DNA from: Acinetobacter calcoaceticus
Lineage (GTDB): Bacteria; Pseudomonadota; Gammaproteobacteria; Pseudomonadales; Moraxellaceae
Direction: 5' to 3'
Length of the DNA: 64,000 nucleotides
NCBI RefSeq assembly: GCF_004345325.1
Contig: NZ_SLVJ01000021.1
Span: forward strand, 1 to 64,000
Shown here: one piece after another, positions 36,719 through 46,493 of the stretch
Layout: each line of letters begins with the position of its first letter
Numbering within the stretch: the stretch's first letter is position 1
Position numbers and translations under genes: made by a program
The notes under the pieces: generated by a model
What the model was told of the DNA's origin: nothing
The model's database searches: none
Seen by the model: the letters and a program-made list of their open reading frames with translations, nothing else

Positions 36719-37597
36719 GTGAAATTAAACTGGGATGATGCACGGATATTCTTGGCCATTGCGCGTACAGGTACGCTGACAGCTGCGGCTCAAAGTTTGG
36801 GTTTAGGCATTGCCACCATTTCACGGCGTCTTGATCGACTTGAACAGCTCATGCCCATGGCGCTATTTAGTCGACATCAAACAGGCTATCGCCTAACCGA
36901 TGATGGCGAAGCGCTGCTGGTCTATGCAGAAGCCTTAGAGACAGCTGCACTCAATTTTAATCATGCCGTGCAAGCCCATAGCCAAGCAGAAGGTATGGTT
37001 CGACTGGCTGTGGCGGAGAATCTGGCCAATCGCTTGATTATTCCCTCTTTGCAGCGCCTTTATACCCAGCATCCAAGATTAAGAATTGAGATCAATACCG
37101 CAACTCAATTGACCAATCTACATCGTAGAGATGCAGATATGGCGATACGAACAGTTCGTCCTGAAGTCGGTAATTTGACCATTAAAAGTCTAGGCAAACT
37201 AAGATTTGGCTTATATGCCTCAGCTGATTATCTTAAACAACTCCAGCAACAACAGCGCACACAGCGTACTGCCCAAGCACAGTACATCGGCTGGGCAGAA
37301 TCACAGCAACACCTCGATACAGCAAAATACCTCGATCAATATTGCAAAGGTCGAGGATATGTATTGCAAAGTAACAGTCTCTCTAGCCAAATTTATGCCA
37401 TCGAAGCCGGTCTAGGTATTGGACTGATTCCACGCTTTATCGCTGAGGATTTAGCTTTGATTCGCATAGATGAGCAAGTGGAAATGTCTCAACCGATCTG
37501 GTTGGCTGTGCATAGCAACTTAAACCCAAGTCAAAGAATCAGAGCAGTGGTTGAACATCTCACCACGCTATTTGAAGGTCAACAGGATCAGCTTTAG
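36719..37597 (+). CDS. LysR-type transcriptional regulator
   Basis: 292 residues. The N-terminal helix-turn-helix (LTAAAQSLGLGIATISRRLDRLE) and effector domain are of the LysR family. The start is GTG with GGAAG 6-7 bases upstream. It is divergent from the MFS efflux gene, which is the likely target. Confidence 0.92.
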   Translation: MKLNWDDARIFLAIARTGTLTAAAQSLGLGIATISRRLDRLEQLMPMALFSRHQTGYRLTDDGEALLVYAEALETAALNFNHAVQAHSQAEGMVRLAVAENLANRLIIPSLQRLYTQHPRLRIEINTATQLTNLHRRDADMAIRTVRPEVGNLTIKSLGKLRFGLYASADYLKQLQQQQRTQRTAQAQYIGWAESQQHLDTAKYLDQYCKGRGYVLQSNSLSSQIYAIEAGLGIGLIPRFIAEDLALIRIDEQVEMSQPIWLAVHSNLNPSQRIRAVVEHLTTLFEGQQDQL

Positions 37598-37623
37598 CAG
37601 TAAATTATTTACACCCTCAATTA

Positions 37624-38088
37624 TTACAAACTCATCGTCATATCGACATGGGGGATATTGCAATCCAGATACGTTTCACCCTGAACCTCAAAACCCAGTC
37701 CACGATAAAACTCAATCGCATGCACTTGTGCTGAAAGCACCAACTGCGAGCGTTGCTCAGTTTTGGCATATTGAATGATTTCGCGCATCACCACTTTACC
37801 GATGCCCTGCCCGCGATGACTTTTCAGCACCGCCACACGGCCGACATGATCATCTTTTAATAATCGTGCGGTCGCAATGGCTTGGCCTTGATTTGAGTCT
37901 TGATGTTGGCTCTGCCCCTCACTGTTACCTTGAGCATAAACCACGAAATGCACCGAGATCGGGTCTTGTTCATCCCATTCATCTGTAGGGTCAATCTCTT
38001 GTTCTAATATAAATACCTGTTCACGAATGTAACTTGCATCTGGCTTTAGGCTGGCCCAATCTCCTACCACGACGCGATATTTAGACAT
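37624..38088 (-). CDS. GNAT family N-acetyltransferase
   Basis: 154 residues. The acetyl-CoA loop RGQGIG and the C-terminal HAIEFYRGLGFE are classic GNAT features, and the protein resembles the ElaA-like group. The acetyl acceptor is unknown. It is monocistronic, convergent with the LysR gene (26 bases between stops). Confidence 0.88.
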   Translation of the reverse strand: MSKYRVVVGDWASLKPDASYIREQVFILEQEIDPTDEWDEQDPISVHFVVYAQGNSEGQSQHQDSNQGQAIATARLLKDDHVGRVAVLKSHRGQGIGKVVMREIIQYAKTEQRSQLVLSAQVHAIEFYRGLGFEVQGETYLDCNIPHVDMTMSL

Positions 38089-38184
38089 GCTTTACTCCTG
38101 ATGGTTGGGTGGTAAATCGGGTTATCAATGAGGATGGGTTAGCATCCCTAGTGCATTTTTTAACATCAATGTAGCTGTCCAAGA

Positions 38185-39474
38185 TCAGCATTTTTTGCCG
38201 AGGTCATGTTGCTGCCATTGATCATTGAGCAACAGTTCGAGCGAATGTTTTTCAATCGCATAATGCTGTTTCAAAGCTTGGATCTGCGCCAAGACTTCAG
38301 CATCAGGGCTGGTATAGTGTTTACGCTTGGTGGCCAAGATCATTTTGTTTTTACTGGTGTGTTCAAGCGCAACAAACTCAAATACCTTGGTGTCATACCC
38401 ATAGGCTTTGAGCAATAAAGCACGAATAGTGTCGGTCAGCATTTCTGCCTGTTGACCGGCATGGATGCCAAATTGCAACATCGGTTTGAGTAATGCAGGA
38501 CTTTGCATTTGTGGGCGTAATTCTTTGTGGCAACACGGCGCACACATAATGATCGAGGCATTGAGGCGAATGCCAGTATGGATCGCAAAATCAGTCGCGA
38601 TATCACAGGCATGCAAAGCAATCATTACATCGGTATGTTCTGGCTGATAACTACGTACATCACCTTGGAAAAATGCCAATTGCTCAAATTGACTTTTGGC
38701 TGCGACATCTTGGCAAAACTGCACCATATTCGGATTAAGTTCTACCCCTGTGACCTGTGGGGTCTGTTGCTGCTTGAGCAAATAATCATAGAGGGCAAAA
38801 GTCAGATAACCTTTGCCTGAACCAAAATCCACCACCTGTAGATCTCGTTCTGGCTGTTCAATCTGACCCAGAGCATTGGAGAATATCTCGACAAATTTAT
38901 TAATCTGCTTCCACTTACGTGCCATGCTCGGGATCAATTGTGCTTGTGGATCACAAATACCGAGATGTTGCAGATAAGGACTGCTTTGATCTAAAAGGCG
39001 TTTTTTCTCACGATCATGTGACTGTAACGTGTTTACGGCAGCCAAATCCTGAGTAGCTTGTGATGCAGTCAATGCCTCAGCAGCATGCTTGGCTTGAGCC
39101 GTTGCTGCGGTTTTACTACGCGCCAGCATGACTTTCTTTTTGGTTTTTTTGAGTTGCAGTTCTTCAGTTGTAGTTAATAGATTGGCCTGTTTGCACTGTG
39201 ACAGCAGGGTTTGGATCTCAGTCATGGCCTGATCCAATGCATAGTTCTGAGTGACATCTTGGGTCTTATATTTATAGACGCAATTGAGCAGCACCTGTTC
39301 TTGGCCTTGCATCAAACGTAAACTAATCTTTTCCAGATGCTGCAACTCCCCCTGATATTGACTAAAAATCAAACGTTGCAAGGCATGTGAGGCAATCGCT
39401 TGCTCAACAGCAGTTAGAAATTGTTGTTCCTGTAGAGAAAGAGATGCCGCTGGCAACATAAGAAAAAAACTCAT
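38185..39474 (-). CDS. SAM-dependent methyltransferase (Methyltransf_32/GSTCD-like)
   Basis: A 429-residue protein. The SAM-binding motif DFGSGKGYLTFALYDYL lies near residue 215, with the acidic VTGVELNP after it. ALHACDIATD and the Cys-rich CAPCCHKEL near residue 315 match a family shared with the eukaryotic GSTCD-type methyltransferases. The N-terminal 180 residues are rich in Gln, Lys and Ala and may bind nucleic acid. The substrate is unknown; an RNA or protein target is an inference. Confidence 0.8.
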   Translation of the reverse strand: MSFFLMLPAASLSLQEQQFLTAVEQAIASHALQRLIFSQYQGELQHLEKISLRLMQGQEQVLLNCVYKYKTQDVTQNYALDQAMTEIQTLLSQCKQANLLTTTEELQLKKTKKKVMLARSKTAATAQAKHAAEALTASQATQDLAAVNTLQSHDREKKRLLDQSSPYLQHLGICDPQAQLIPSMARKWKQINKFVEIFSNALGQIEQPERDLQVVDFGSGKGYLTFALYDYLLKQQQTPQVTGVELNPNMVQFCQDVAAKSQFEQLAFFQGDVRSYQPEHTDVMIALHACDIATDFAIHTGIRLNASIIMCAPCCHKELRPQMQSPALLKPMLQFGIHAGQQAEMLTDTIRALLLKAYGYDTKVFEFVALEHTSKNKMILATKRKHYTSPDAEVLAQIQALKQHYAIEKHSLELLLNDQWQQHDLGKKC

Positions 39475-39563
39475 TTGGATGGATGGGTGGCATTGTAAAA
39501 GTTCTTACCAAAAAGGTAAAACTGCATTACTATACAAGTGTATTTTTAAATCATAAGCCGCCA

Positions 39564-40214
39564 ATGACTGCATCAATATCCCAAACCTATGATCCACAAG
39601 AAGAAAAGATAAATGCGATCAGCCATGGCATCGGTACGCTATTGGCGATCATTGCTGGCGTATTGCTGCTGAACAAAGGCCAATACCTGAGCGCTGGGCA
39701 GTATGCAGGACTTGTGGTCTATGCAGCCAGTATGATTTTACTTTTTTTAAGTTCTACCATCTACCATTGGTCACAAGATGAGGCCAAACGACAGTGGTAT
39801 AAGAAATTAGATCACACTGCGATTTATTATCTCATCGCAGGGACCTATACCCCCTTTCTCAGTATTGCCTTGCCCACCGCCAAAGCACATTACTTATTGA
39901 TCGCCTTATGGAGTATTGCTGCGATTGGCACATTATTTAAGTTGGTGTTTATCCATCGCTTTGAAAAAATTTCACTGATCGCCTATTTGGTCATGGGCTG
40001 GCTAGCGGTTTTGGTCATGGATGACATGATGCATTACCTGAGTCGTGAATGTCTAACCTACCTGATTGCAGGTGGTTTGGCCTACACCATCGGTGCATTG
40101 TTTTATGCATTAAAAAGAGTAAGATATACCCATGCCATTTGGCATATTTTCGTATTGATGGGCGCTGGATTACACTTCCTCGCCATTTATCTTTACGTCT
40201 TATCATCCTCATAG
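39564..40214 (+). CDS. Hemolysin III / PAQR-family membrane protein
   Basis: 216 residues from the ATG at 39564, with an open frame from 39483. Seven membrane segments and the conserved HGIG, SSTIYHW and HAIWHIFVLMGAGLHF histidine motifs fit the YqfA/hemolysin III (PAQR) family, which may be zinc-dependent hydrolases of lipids such as ceramide. Despite the name it is not known to be a toxin. No strong ribosome-binding site is seen at either start. Confidence 0.88.
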   Translation: MTASISQTYDPQEEKINAISHGIGTLLAIIAGVLLLNKGQYLSAGQYAGLVVYAASMILLFLSSTIYHWSQDEAKRQWYKKLDHTAIYYLIAGTYTPFLSIALPTAKAHYLLIALWSIAAIGTLFKLVFIHRFEKISLIAYLVMGWLAVLVMDDMMHYLSRECLTYLIAGGLAYTIGALFYALKRVRYTHAIWHIFVLMGAGLHFLAIYLYVLSSS

Positions 40215-40342
40215 GCTCAACGTTCAGCGAACCTGAACAAGTCACCGCAAGGATAGCGTTGTCATTTAAAAAAATTACGCCTTTTTTAGAGAAACTGCGC
40301 TTAAAAAACCAATACTTAATTATTCAAATTCTAAGGTATCTC

Positions 40343-41656
40343 ATGGCGTCGTCAGCTCATATCAACCATCCAGAAGTACCAACCAATTCTAAAGCGCGGG
40401 TTCTTTTTGCCAGTTTGGTCGGAACCACCATCGAATTTTTTGACTTCTATATCTATGCAACCGCTGCGGTGATTATTTTCCCGCACCTGTTCTTCCCTGC
40501 TAGCACCGATCCGACGACTGCAACTATTCAGTCTTTGGCCACCTTTGCGATTGCCTTTATTGCGAGACCCATTGGTGCAGCACTTTTTGGTCACTTGGGT
40601 GACCGAATCGGACGTAAAGCCACACTGGTGGCAGCACTACTCACCATGGGTATATCCACAGTCTGTATCGGACTGTTGCCCACCTATGCTCAAATCGGCA
40701 TTGCAGCACCATTACTCTTGGCACTATGCCGTTTAGGCCAAGGACTGGGTCTGGGTGGAGAATGGAGTGGCGCGGTACTGCTGGCCACTGAAAATGCACC
40801 ACCAGGCAAACGTGCTTGGTATGGCATGTTCCCACAACTCGGTGCACCGATCGGTTTTATCTTAGCGACGGGTTCATTCCTCTTGCTCGGTGCCTTCATG
40901 ACTGAAGAAGCCTTTATGACTTGGGGGTGGCGTATTCCCTTTTTGGCCAGTGCCGCATTGGTCATAGTCGGTCTATATATCCGTTTGAAATTGCATGAAA
41001 CCCCAGCCTTCCAAAAAGTGTTGGATAAGCAAAAAGAAGTGAATATCCCCTTCAAAGAAGTTGTGACTAAACATTTCCCAATGCTGGTTTTGGGTACCAT
41101 CGCTGCGATTTGTACCTTTGTGGTGTTTTACTTAACCACTGTTTTTGCCCTGAACTGGGGAACAACAAAACTGGGTTATGAACGTAATGAATTCCTCCAA
41201 CTTCAGTTAGTTGCTACCTTGTGCTTTGCTGCATTTATCCCAATCTCTGCAATTTTAGCTGAAAAAATTGGCCGTAAAGCCACCTCTATCGGGGTATGTA
41301 TCGCCGCAGCGCTCTTTGGTCTGGTTTTTTCGCGCATGCTGGAATCCGACAGTACCTTTGTTGTATTCTTATTTTTGTGTTTTGGACTTGCCATTATGGG
41401 TATGACCTATGGCCCTATTGGTACGGTACTCTCTGAGCTTTTTCCGATCTCAGTGCGTTATACCGGATCAGCCTTAACCTTTAACTTGGCCGGTATTTTT
41501 GGTGCATCCTTTGCGCCTTTAATTGCCACTAAGTTGGCTACTGAATATGGTCTTTATGCTGTTGGTTATTATTTGAGTGCAGCATCTATCTTGTCACTAC
41601 TGGCCTTTATAGCCATTCGTGAAACCAAGCATGATGATGTCAATAATCAAATCTAA
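40343..41656 (+). CDS. MFS transporter, metabolite:H+ symporter (MHS) family
   Basis: 437 residues from the ATG at 40343, with AAGG 8 bases upstream. The frame is open further back (to 40049), but that overlaps the hemolysin III gene and is not supported. The motifs GTTIEFFDFYIYATAAVIIFP and GHLGDRIGRKATL are typical of the MHS group (ProP, shikimate, alpha-ketoglutarate carriers). The substrate is not evident. A terminator follows. Confidence 0.9.
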   Translation: MASSAHINHPEVPTNSKARVLFASLVGTTIEFFDFYIYATAAVIIFPHLFFPASTDPTTATIQSLATFAIAFIARPIGAALFGHLGDRIGRKATLVAALLTMGISTVCIGLLPTYAQIGIAAPLLLALCRLGQGLGLGGEWSGAVLLATENAPPGKRAWYGMFPQLGAPIGFILATGSFLLLGAFMTEEAFMTWGWRIPFLASAALVIVGLYIRLKLHETPAFQKVLDKQKEVNIPFKEVVTKHFPMLVLGTIAAICTFVVFYLTTVFALNWGTTKLGYERNEFLQLQLVATLCFAAFIPISAILAEKIGRKATSIGVCIAAALFGLVFSRMLESDSTFVVFLFLCFGLAIMGMTYGPIGTVLSELFPISVRYTGSALTFNLAGIFGASFAPLIATKLATEYGLYAVGYYLSAASILSLLAFIAIRETKHDDVNNQI

Positions 41657-41674
41657 TCCGATGCGTGTTTTCAG

Positions 41675-41700
41675 AGCCAGTCATCGTACTGGCTTTTTTA
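41675..41700 (+). terminator. Terminator of the MHS carrier gene
   Basis: AGCCAGT / ACTGGCT stem with a 6-base loop, followed by a T-run, 18 bases past the stop. Confidence 0.8.
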
Positions 41701-41785
41701 TACTCATCAAACGCACATTAGGCACAAAAACAATAACCGCAGTTAAAAAAATAAAATTTTAGATGAAAATAAAAGGAAGTTTTAA

Positions 41786-42349
41786 ATGCGCCCACTCAGT
41801 CCCCCTGAACGCGAACAGGTCCTGACTTTCATTGAGAAAAGTCAAAAAATTTTAGCCATCAAATATATTCGTAATCTATTTAACTACGGTGTATCAGAAG
41901 CCAAACGCGATGTTGAACAACTGATGCTTGATCCAGAATTTGAACCCGCCATGGCCATACTCGATACCTCAGCAGGCACCGACCATTACTACAAAGGCAT
42001 CGAACTTGATCGCCATACACAACAAATTTTTATCGTGGCACAAGATGGAGAGAAATCACTTATTGATCAGCAACATCCAGGTTGGCACACCATCATGATG
42101 TTGCTCACTCAGCGCCAATTTAGCAATGAACAAGACTATTTGAATCAGATGCGTTTAATCCGTAATGCTGAAGATTTATCTCTAATGCAACAAGAGCACC
42201 ATAAGCAACAAACCATCAAAGCCACGCAACAACAAAACTATCTATTTCAGGTGCTTCAAGCACAGGACAAGAAAAACAATCTGATCATTGCCAGTTCCAC
42301 AGTGGTGATCGTCGTGATGTGTATTATGTTTGTCCTCAGTGCTCACTAG
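41786..42349 (+). CDS. Tail-anchored membrane protein with an L12-like N-terminal segment
   Basis: 187 residues of no named family. Residues 21-43 (KILAIKYIRNLF, then GVSEAKRDVE) match the core pattern of the ribosomal L7/L12 C-terminal domain, K-I-x-x-I-K-x-[IV]-R followed by G-[LV]-x-E-A-K-x-x-V-E. A middle acidic region, a Gln-rich helical stretch (about 130-160) and a C-terminal membrane segment (about 167-184) follow, so it may be tail-anchored with its body in the cytoplasm. AAAGGAAG precedes the ATG. It overlaps no neighbour and is probably monocistronic. Confidence 0.7.
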   Translation: MRPLSPPEREQVLTFIEKSQKILAIKYIRNLFNYGVSEAKRDVEQLMLDPEFEPAMAILDTSAGTDHYYKGIELDRHTQQIFIVAQDGEKSLIDQQHPGWHTIMMLLTQRQFSNEQDYLNQMRLIRNAEDLSLMQQEHHKQQTIKATQQQNYLFQVLQAQDKKNNLIIASSTVVIVVMCIMFVLSAH

Positions 42350-42389
42350 TTCAATTCTATTCAGATCAATTCAGTTCAGTTCAATTCAA
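42349..42389. repeat. Short TTCAG/TTCAA simple repeat
   Basis: A degenerate array of TTCAATTC, TTCAGATC and TTCAGTTC units between convergent genes. It covers the 3' end of the metallophosphoesterase gene and could vary in length. Confidence 0.5.
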
Positions 42390-43389
42390 TAATATCGATG
42401 GTTGGTGGTACGCGAAAACGAAAAGGTACGCCAACCATACCGATACCAACAGTCACAAATACATCCGCATTTTCATGCTCATACAAACCACGTTTGTGCC
42501 CGAGTATCGATACTTTTTTCATAATATAGTTGGTGACCCACGGTAGTTCGACTTGGCCACCATGGGTATGTCCTGACAGCATCAGCGGGCGTGTCGCCAA
42601 ATTCGGCACCATATCCACCGTGTCAGGGTTATGCGAAAGGATCAGCCACGGCTTGTCTTGGGGGAGATCGGGCATGTCACGCATATCGGTTTTACCCGCC
42701 CACAGATCACCGATTCCGATCAAGCGAAAGTCATCAAATTCAACAATTTTGGCTTCGATATCGATGACATTGTTATTCGCTAAGGCACGCTGCAGTAAAT
42801 CTAAAATCGGGGGTCCCGGATACTGCTCATCATGATTGCCATTGACTGAGTAGATCGGGGCTTGGATCTGTTGTAATACTGCCAACTCTTGTTCAAGTTG
42901 ATTTTCTGGCTCGTAGGTCCAATCCCCAGCCACCACAACAAAATCAGGTTGTTGTTGATTGATTTTTTCAACCACCAATTTTAATTGGCGCTCATGCCCG
43001 GAAAACAACCCCACATGTAAGTCAGCAATCAATGCCACCCGCACTGGTTTCTGAAAACTTTGCCCTGGCGCACTGAGCTTATAGCTTAAATGTCGCACAT
43101 GGATAAAGTGGGGTTCTATAAAGCGTGCATAGATTAGCAAGGCACTAAGGAGGAATATAAAAATAGCTTGATGTAGTGAATAAAGTTGTGTCCAGCCTGC
43201 ATAGGCGCTAAACAGGATCAACGGAAAGAGCAAATAGGATAGATAGAACGCCAGCAAATGCACAAAAGACTTAAATGGATGAATGGTTTCAGTACGTGAT
43301 TGACTCCGCCACGCCTGCGCAATACCCCATAATGCAAGTAATGCAAAACTGATATAAAAGCACAAAATTACGTTATTGGTAGTCCACAT
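42376..43389 (-). CDS. Membrane-bound calcineurin-like metallophosphoesterase
   Basis: 337 residues. Three N-terminal membrane segments (about 6-26, 44-68, 72-92) are followed by a phosphoesterase domain with all metal motifs: IADLHVG, VVAGDWTYE, VNGNHDEQ, SHNPD and SGHTHGGQ. This is the YaeI/YkuE type, some of which hydrolyse UDP-diacylglucosamine or related phospholipids; the substrate here is not known. It is convergent with the L12-like gene and divergent from the PLD gene. Confidence 0.88.
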   Translation of the reverse strand: MWTTNNVILCFYISFALLALWGIAQAWRSQSRTETIHPFKSFVHLLAFYLSYLLFPLILFSAYAGWTQLYSLHQAIFIFLLSALLIYARFIEPHFIHVRHLSYKLSAPGQSFQKPVRVALIADLHVGLFSGHERQLKLVVEKINQQQPDFVVVAGDWTYEPENQLEQELAVLQQIQAPIYSVNGNHDEQYPGPPILDLLQRALANNNVIDIEAKIVEFDDFRLIGIGDLWAGKTDMRDMPDLPQDKPWLILSHNPDTVDMVPNLATRPLMLSGHTHGGQVELPWVTNYIMKKVSILGHKRGLYEHENADVFVTVGIGMVGVPFRFRVPPTIDIIELN

Positions 43390-43500
43390 ACATTGTCTCT
43401 ATTTGTGTCTCTAGTGTTAGGAAAATAAATCCTAAGGATACATGTTTATCTTTTGACCATTGCCAATTATACTCTGCCCATTGCCCAGCCTGAACAGATT

Positions 43501-45162
43501 ATGTCTCGAACCTTCAATATTACTCTTCAAAACCATCAAAGCGACAACAAAGCTGCGCTCAATCATGCGGCAAAGAATATAACGTATTTGAATGTGCGAA
43601 GCAGCATAAGTATTGCAGTGATTGTGCTGAGCGGTATTGCTGGTTGCAGTACTTTACCGAAGCAAGTGCCGATAAAACCACAATACTCATATGACACTAG
43701 TACCACAGACACCACGCTTTCAAAAATCATTAGCCCGCTTAAAAATGAACATAGTGAGCTGACCGGTTACCATGTTTTATATGATCCACTTGATGCCATT
43801 GCAGCACGTATCCATCTCATCGATAAAGCTGAAAAAACCTTAGATCTACAATATTACATCTGGGACAACGACAAAATTGGGGCCCTCGCGCTGTATAAAA
43901 TCATCCAAGCCGCAGATCGTGGGGTTAAAGTCCGCTTATTGATCGATGACAACAATGCCCAAGCCATGGAAAGCATCTATTTGGCGTTGGATCAGCACAT
44001 CAATATCGAAGTGAAGTTGTTTAATCCCTATCGTTTTCGACGCCTGCGCCCCATTGATATGGTGCTAGACCTCAAACGCATCAATCGACGTATGCACAAT
44101 AAGACCTTCACTGCGGATCAACAGATTGCGCTGATTGGCGGTCGCAATATGAGTAATCACTATTTTAACGTCAGTGATAACTATCAATTTTCAGATGTCG
44201 ATGTGATGTTGGTGGGCCAAGCTGTCGATGATATTACCCATTCATTTGATGAGTATTGGAATGACAATTATGCTTATCCAGTCCTACAAATCGTCAATCC
44301 ACAGCAGTATACCTTGCGTTATGAAGGCTTAAAGCAACAGCTGACTGAGCATTATGAATTGGTCACTGTGCAAAACTATCTAGACTTCAGCAATCGCTCC
44401 AATGATTTTGAAAATTGGCTCAACCATCATGCCAAATGGGATTGGGTCAAAGCAGAGGTGGTCAAAGACTCACCTGAAAAAATCAAAGACAAAGCCAAAA
44501 AAGAACAACATATTAATTTTCAAATGGTGAAAAATCTCGACATGCCACAAGACAATGTCGATCTAATCTCTGCCTACTTTGTGCCGCAAAAAAAAGGTGA
44601 AGAAAAAATAAGTGAATTAGCCGAAAAAGGGGTGCAAGTTCGAATACTCACCAACTCATTTAAAGCCAATGACGTGGCACTGGTACATGCCTTTTATGCC
44701 AAATATCGCGTCGACCTGCTTAAACACGGCGTAGAATTGTATGAGTTTTTGCCGGCCCTACCCGAAGAAGAGCTGAATGCTGAAAAGAAAGAGCTCTCCA
44801 AACAAGCCAAAATCAATCTAAAAGGCTTGAGTCGCTCTAGCCTGCATGCCAAATTAATGGCGATCGATGAGAAGCAAGTCTTTATTGGTTCATTTAACTT
44901 TGACCCCCGTTCTGCCAATCTCAACAGTGAAATTGGGGTCATCCTCAATAGCCCACCCTTAGCTGCGGAAGTGCATCGCACTATGGATGCCAATCTTAAA
45001 AAATATGCCTTTAAGTTGGTACTCGATGCTGAGAACAAGATCAATTGGCAGCGTGAAACGCCAAACGGCATCCGCACCTATACCAAAGAACCGAAAATGA
45101 AATGGTGGCAACGTATCGGGGTCAAGATGATTTCGTGGTTACCGATCGAAGGCTTTATGTAA
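43501..45162 (+). CDS. Phospholipase D-family lipoprotein (cardiolipin synthase-like)
   Basis: About 553 residues. Two HKD motifs are intact (HNKTFTAD and HAKLMAID, each H-x-K-x4-D), followed by GGRN and GSFNFDPRSANLNSE, as in YmdC/ClsC-type cardiolipin synthases. A lipobox (GIAGC) sits about 48 residues after the ATG at 43501, which is too far for a normal signal peptide. The true start may be internal at TTG 43588 or GTG 43594, giving a standard short lipoprotein signal. TTG 43453 is also in frame. Phospholipid transphosphatidylation is likely. Confidence 0.85.
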   Translation: MSRTFNITLQNHQSDNKAALNHAAKNITYLNVRSSISIAVIVLSGIAGCSTLPKQVPIKPQYSYDTSTTDTTLSKIISPLKNEHSELTGYHVLYDPLDAIAARIHLIDKAEKTLDLQYYIWDNDKIGALALYKIIQAADRGVKVRLLIDDNNAQAMESIYLALDQHINIEVKLFNPYRFRRLRPIDMVLDLKRINRRMHNKTFTADQQIALIGGRNMSNHYFNVSDNYQFSDVDVMLVGQAVDDITHSFDEYWNDNYAYPVLQIVNPQQYTLRYEGLKQQLTEHYELVTVQNYLDFSNRSNDFENWLNHHAKWDWVKAEVVKDSPEKIKDKAKKEQHINFQMVKNLDMPQDNVDLISAYFVPQKKGEEKISELAEKGVQVRILTNSFKANDVALVHAFYAKYRVDLLKHGVELYEFLPALPEEELNAEKKELSKQAKINLKGLSRSSLHAKLMAIDEKQVFIGSFNFDPRSANLNSEIGVILNSPPLAAEVHRTMDANLKKYAFKLVLDAENKINWQRETPNGIRTYTKEPKMKWWQRIGVKMISWLPIEGFM

Positions 45163-45186
45163 GTACTGGCTTGTGTAAACCCTATC

Positions 45187-45265
45187 TGATCTAAGCGACA
45201 GCCACCAATGATCTAAGCGCCAGCCGCCGAGGTAGGCTTGACCCAAACGCGATCTAAGCCACCGA
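45187..45265 (+). repeat. 22-base tandem repeat after the PLD gene
   Basis: Two adjacent 22-base copies (45187-45208 and 45209-45230), both starting TGATCTAAGCG and with three differences, plus a partial third GATCTAAGCCACCGA at 45251-45265. They lie between convergent genes and match no known element. Confidence 0.6.
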
Positions 45266-45289
45266 TCGACTTAACCAAATACCGATGGA

Positions 45290-46105
45290 TCAACTGGCTT
45301 GTTTATCGATCAACACATGTTGTTGTAACTCAGCCAAACCTTGGCGCATTTGACGTTGTACTTCATTGGTCAAGCTCTCAACACTATGATCTGCCACATG
45401 AATCGCAGGTAGGGTTTTTAAATGTGCCGTGACTTTAGGCATTTCCAATACCGCCAATACATGTTGGGCAAAACTGGTGTCGCCAATAAAGGGCGCGATA
45501 CTGTCTAACTCCCCCGCTTGATTGACATAGCAAATTAAGCACACTTGGATTGGGCGTTGAGCCTCGATCGCAGCAGATAAAATACGACCATGAACTTTCT
45601 TAACTTGAGTGCCATCTGTGGTGGTGGCTTCAGGGAAAAACAACACCGGTATATCTTTTTTTAAAAACTGTGCAATTTGCTCACGGATGCGCACTGAATC
45701 GCCAGAACCGCGATTAATGAATAATGTTCCACCGCCTTTGGCGAGTGCTCCCAGTATCGGCCACTTTTCCACTTCAGCTTTGGCGAGGAAGAATACCCGT
45801 GCTCCTGATCCGAGTACAGCCACATCCAACCATGAGATGTGATTACTGACCCACAAGGCCGGCTCTCTAGGCATGTCACCATGTAAGCGGATTTCTAGAT
45901 TGAATACATCACATAAACGGCGGCAAAAAAACTGCACATAGCGGGTATTGGCTGGGTTGTTGGGATCTTTATACAGTTGATGACGAAAGACCATATAGAA
46001 GCCTTCCGAAAGCACCAAACTGCCCGTAGCAAATTTTTTACCGTATAGGAATAATTTAGCAAGCTTACTTATTTTTTTGGGCGCAATGGCTGATTGTTGA
46101 GTCAT
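45290..46105 (-). CDS. 1-acyl-sn-glycerol-3-phosphate acyltransferase-like (PlsC)
   Basis: About 271 residues from the ATG at 46105; an in-frame upstream start at 46204 gives 304. The acyltransferase motif NHISWLD (H-x4-D) and the second block FPEATTTDG, in place of the usual FPEGTRS, are visible. It would transfer an acyl chain to lysophosphatidate or a lyso-lipid. It is convergent with the PLD-family gene, so two phospholipid enzymes are neighbours. Confidence 0.88.
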   Translation of the reverse strand: MTQQSAIAPKKISKLAKLFLYGKKFATGSLVLSEGFYMVFRHQLYKDPNNPANTRYVQFFCRRLCDVFNLEIRLHGDMPREPALWVSNHISWLDVAVLGSGARVFFLAKAEVEKWPILGALAKGGGTLFINRGSGDSVRIREQIAQFLKKDIPVLFFPEATTTDGTQVKKVHGRILSAAIEAQRPIQVCLICYVNQAGELDSIAPFIGDTSFAQHVLAVLEMPKVTAHLKTLPAIHVADHSVESLTNEVQRQMRQGLAELQQHVLIDKQAS

Positions 46106-46493
46106 AAAAATGTTCACTAAACAAGATCGTGTATAAAGGTTCCTCTGAATTTCAACCACGTTGAAGTCAACAAACCTTGGATAATTATCCGACACAATAT
46201 ACATTTATAGCAGAACTTGCAAAACTTTTGACAGCCTATCTAAACCTGATTAAGGCGGCTATTGCATCTGCAAACTACTGGACGATTCTCTTTCCACGAT
46301 GAACAATATTTTTAATCTAAATCTGCATCTAAAACGATGTTTCTGATTTTAACCAGCAGTCAAATAATTGATTGCAATGGACATAACACTTTCGCAACAC
46401 AATCAAACCGAATCACTAAATCTAGGTATTGCGATTCAGGCTGAATCTGTTAAAAATGTTGCATGCATCACAAATCAGATAAGGATGTAGCCA
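46106..46493. other. Intergenic region before the 44-residue ORF
   Basis: About 390 AT-rich bases with no supportable gene. The acyltransferase promoter and the promoter of the small ORF must lie here; I could not fix either. Confidence 0.4.

Noticed and set aside
40049..40342. A 98-residue N-terminal extension of the MHS carrier
   Set aside because: It overlaps the hemolysin III gene and the ATG at 40343 has a proper ribosome-binding site and matches the family start.
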